Position numbers and translations under genes: made by a program | Notes under the pieces: generated by a model | What the model saw: the letters and a program-made list of their open reading frames with translations, nothing else | Databases searched by the model: none | What the model was told of the DNA's origin: nothing | Assembly: GCF_900156875.1 (NCBI RefSeq) | Contig: NZ_LT707409.1 | Span: 1,366,231-1,430,230, forward strand | Length of the DNA stretch: 64,000 nucleotides | Reading direction: 5' to 3' | From: Robertmurraya dakarensis | GTDB lineage: Bacteria; Bacillota; Bacilli; Bacillales; Cytobacillaceae | Part shown: positions 62,712 through 64,000 of the stretch, in pieces | Numbering within the stretch: position 1 is the stretch's first letter | Layout: each line of letters opens with the position of its first letter

Positions 62712-63119
62712 CTAGTGTCTTTCGATTGTGGTTGAACGTGAAATTAATACAAGTTCGCCCTTTTCATTGTAAAATTCTTTTTTTATGACAAAGAAATTCA
62801 TAGCAGCTTTTGTATAAGCATTTTCAACAGATCCTTTGACTGTTAGGACATCGCCAGGATTGATTGTTCCTACATATTCGTATTCCATTTCACCATGCAG
62901 GACCTTCTTCATATTAAGGTTTAATACAGCAGAAGTGTTTTGAGTTCCACCCCAGAAATCAATAACAGTTGGGAAAGTTGGAGGAAGCTTTTCCCCTTTT
63001 AAATATTCTTCTTTTAAATCCCCAATTGCCAAAGCGAGCTCACGAGCTTTCACGCCTTCGACTTTAAATGTGTACGTTTCTAATTGCATGCCAATTTTGT
63101 CTTGTAATGATGTACTCAC
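62712..63119 (-). CDS. MaoC-like N-terminal-type dehydratase subunit
   Basis: The 135-residue hotdog-fold protein resembles the FAS1-type/MaoC N-terminal dehydratase domain: VKARELALAIGD, LPPTFPTVIDFWGG, HGEMEYEYVGTINPGDVL. It lacks the Asp-His hydratase-2 motif, so it is probably the non-catalytic partner of the 62319 product. A GTG start at 63119 is 8 bases after AAAGGAG. Another GTG three codons earlier lies inside that site. Confidence 0.85.
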   Translation of the reverse strand: MSTSLQDKIGMQLETYTFKVEGVKARELALAIGDLKEEYLKGEKLPPTFPTVIDFWGGTQNTSAVLNLNMKKVLHGEMEYEYVGTINPGDVLTVKGSVENAYTKAAMNFFVIKKEFYNEKGELVLISRSTTIERH

Positions 63120-63150
63120 TGGATTCACTCCTTTTTTAATTTTTTCTATA

Positions 63151-64000
63151 TTAAGATAATTCTTTCCCTACTACTGATACAAAGGAAACACATTGCATTG
63201 GTGTTCCGCCAAGGTTATGCGTTAACCCGATCTTCGGATTATCAAGCTGACGCTTGCCGGCTTTTCCTTGGAATTGAAGGTACATTTCATATAGCATTCT
63301 GAGACCGCTCGCACCGATTGGGTGTCCGAATGATTTTAATCCGCCATCAGGGTTAACAGGCAGCTGCCCAGTTAACTCGAACTTGCCATTCAAAACATCC
63401 TTCCAGCCTTGGCCGCGTTCACTGAAGCCTAAATCCTCATAGATAACCAATTCTGTTGGAGTGAAGCAGTCATGAACTTCAGCCATATGAATTTCCTTGC
63501 TAGGATCTTTAATACCAGCTTCTTTATAAGCAGCTTGAGATGCTGCAACGTTTTCTTTAATCATTGTAAAATCAAAGTCCTGACGTAAGCGTCCATCTCC
63601 AGGACCTGCAGCAATTGATAATGCTTTAACATACATTGGATCCTTACGGTATTTATGAGCATCTTCAGTACGAACGATGATCGCTGCAGCTGCTCCATCC
63701 GCAACACCAGAACAGTCCATGATTCCAAGTGGCGCCGCAACTAATGGAGACTTATTAATAGTGTCCATAGAAACTTCATTGCGGTATTGTGCTTTAGGAT
63801 TTAATGAACCATTGTAATGGTTTTTATAAGCAATGCGAGATAAAACTTCTCTTCCTTGTTCCTCTGTTAAACCATATTTTTTATAATAAGCTGGTGCAAG
63901 GAATGAGAAGTTAGCAGGTGCTGAAATATTTGGTGCTGTTCCATCAGTTGGTACAGGTGGTCTCGTTAATCCGCTGTACCCAGAATCCTTTAATTTTTCT
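63151..64000 (-). CDS. Thiolase (SCP-x type), N-terminus beyond window edge
   Basis: The frame is open to the right edge. The visible 282 residues include the segment RIAYKNHYNGSLNPKAQYRN, common to SCP-x thiolases, and SGVADGAAAAIIV. They also include MAEVHDCFTPTELVIYEDLG, the His of GGLKSFGHPIGASG, and a C-terminal Cys in GGTPMQCVSFV. The nucleophilic Cys region lies outside. It is the upstream neighbour of two MaoC-type genes, the same grouping seen in SCP-x-type beta-oxidation units. No DUF35 gene is visible next to it within the window. Confidence 0.88.
   Translation of the reverse strand, partial: EKLKDSGYSGLTRPPVPTDGTAPNISAPANFSFLAPAYYKKYGLTEEQGREVLSRIAYKNHYNGSLNPKAQYRNEVSMDTINKSPLVAAPLGIMDCSGVADGAAAAIIVRTEDAHKYRKDPMYVKALSIAAGPGDGRLRQDFDFTMIKENVAASQAAYKEAGIKDPSKEIHMAEVHDCFTPTELVIYEDLGFSERGQGWKDVLNGKFELTGQLPVNPDGGLKSFGHPIGASGLRMLYEMYLQFQGKAGKRQLDNPKIGLTHNLGGTPMQCVSFVSVVGKELS

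Noticed and set aside
1..64000. CRISPR arrays, tRNA or rRNA genes, insertion sequences, prophage genes
   Set aside because: No regularly spaced repeats, cloverleaf genes, ribosomal RNA sequence or transposase, integrase or phage proteins were recognised. The only repeats are gene paralogues and short hairpins.

Overview
The DNA looks like a chromosomal segment of a low-GC Gram-positive spore-former of the Bacillaceae. The reasons are strong AGGAGG-type ribosome sites, frequent TTG and GTG starts, lipobox-bearing binding proteins, CcpA (cre)-like boxes, a sporulenol synthase (sqhC) beside a DUF2515 gene, and a Bacillus-type 2,4-dienoyl-CoA reductase (fadH). Almost every gene reads on the minus strand, so operons run from high to low coordinates. 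No rRNA, tRNA, CRISPR array or transposase was seen.

Positions 1-9500 hold two acyl-CoA operons. One is SDR (4043-4840), acyl-CoA synthetase, crotonase, SDR and acyl-CoA dehydrogenase (cut by the window edge). The other is SDR (7615-8418), crotonase, DUF35 protein and thiolase-like protein, ended by a terminator. A plus-strand LysR regulator lies divergently from the second operon across a very AT-rich palindromic intergenic region.

Positions 9660-29520 repeat the same ingredients: acyl-CoA dehydrogenases (10670, 14629, 21981, 25316 and a stop-interrupted copy at 28360), acyl-CoA synthetases (11876, 20383 and a wrecked remnant at 24946), a class III CoA-transferase, two nitronate-monooxygenase-like flavoproteins, an SDR, a crotonase, a thiolase/DUF35 pair, an MFS exporter and a stray oligopeptide-type binding lipoprotein. 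Positions 29564-35195 encode a dipeptide-type ABC importer with its own binding protein and a fused double ATPase. Positions 35560-43132 encode a second importer (oppBCDF, no binding protein) followed by a synthetase, thioesterase, SDR and crotonase. The whole looks like an accessory catabolic island: import an organic acid, activate it to a CoA thioester, then desaturate, hydrate, oxidise and cleave it. Several paralogues are decaying or lack canonical starts or catalytic residues. The substrate cannot be read from sequence.

Positions 43577-47500 are a more ordinary Bacillus block: sqhC, divergent DUF2515 gene, small membrane protein and hotdog thioesterase. Positions 47578-64000 return to acid and acyl-CoA catabolism: a frameshifted NDP-forming acyl-CoA synthetase, a two-subunit 3-oxoacid CoA-transferase, a TRAP transporter with a cre box upstream of dctP, a DUF35/thiolase-like pair, a membrane transporter with a true thiolase, a class III CoA-transferase with a PaaI thioesterase, a ketopantoate-reductase-like protein, fadH, two MaoC-type hydratase-fold proteins and a thiolase cut by the right edge.

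The most noteworthy points are: two thiolase-like proteins with Ser in place of the nucleophilic Cys, each beside a DUF35 gene (candidate retro-aldolases); two SDR genes with no canonical start codon; an ochre-interrupted acyl-CoA dehydrogenase; and a shared candidate operator upstream of three adjacent operons near 53.6, 55.5 and 58.3 kb.
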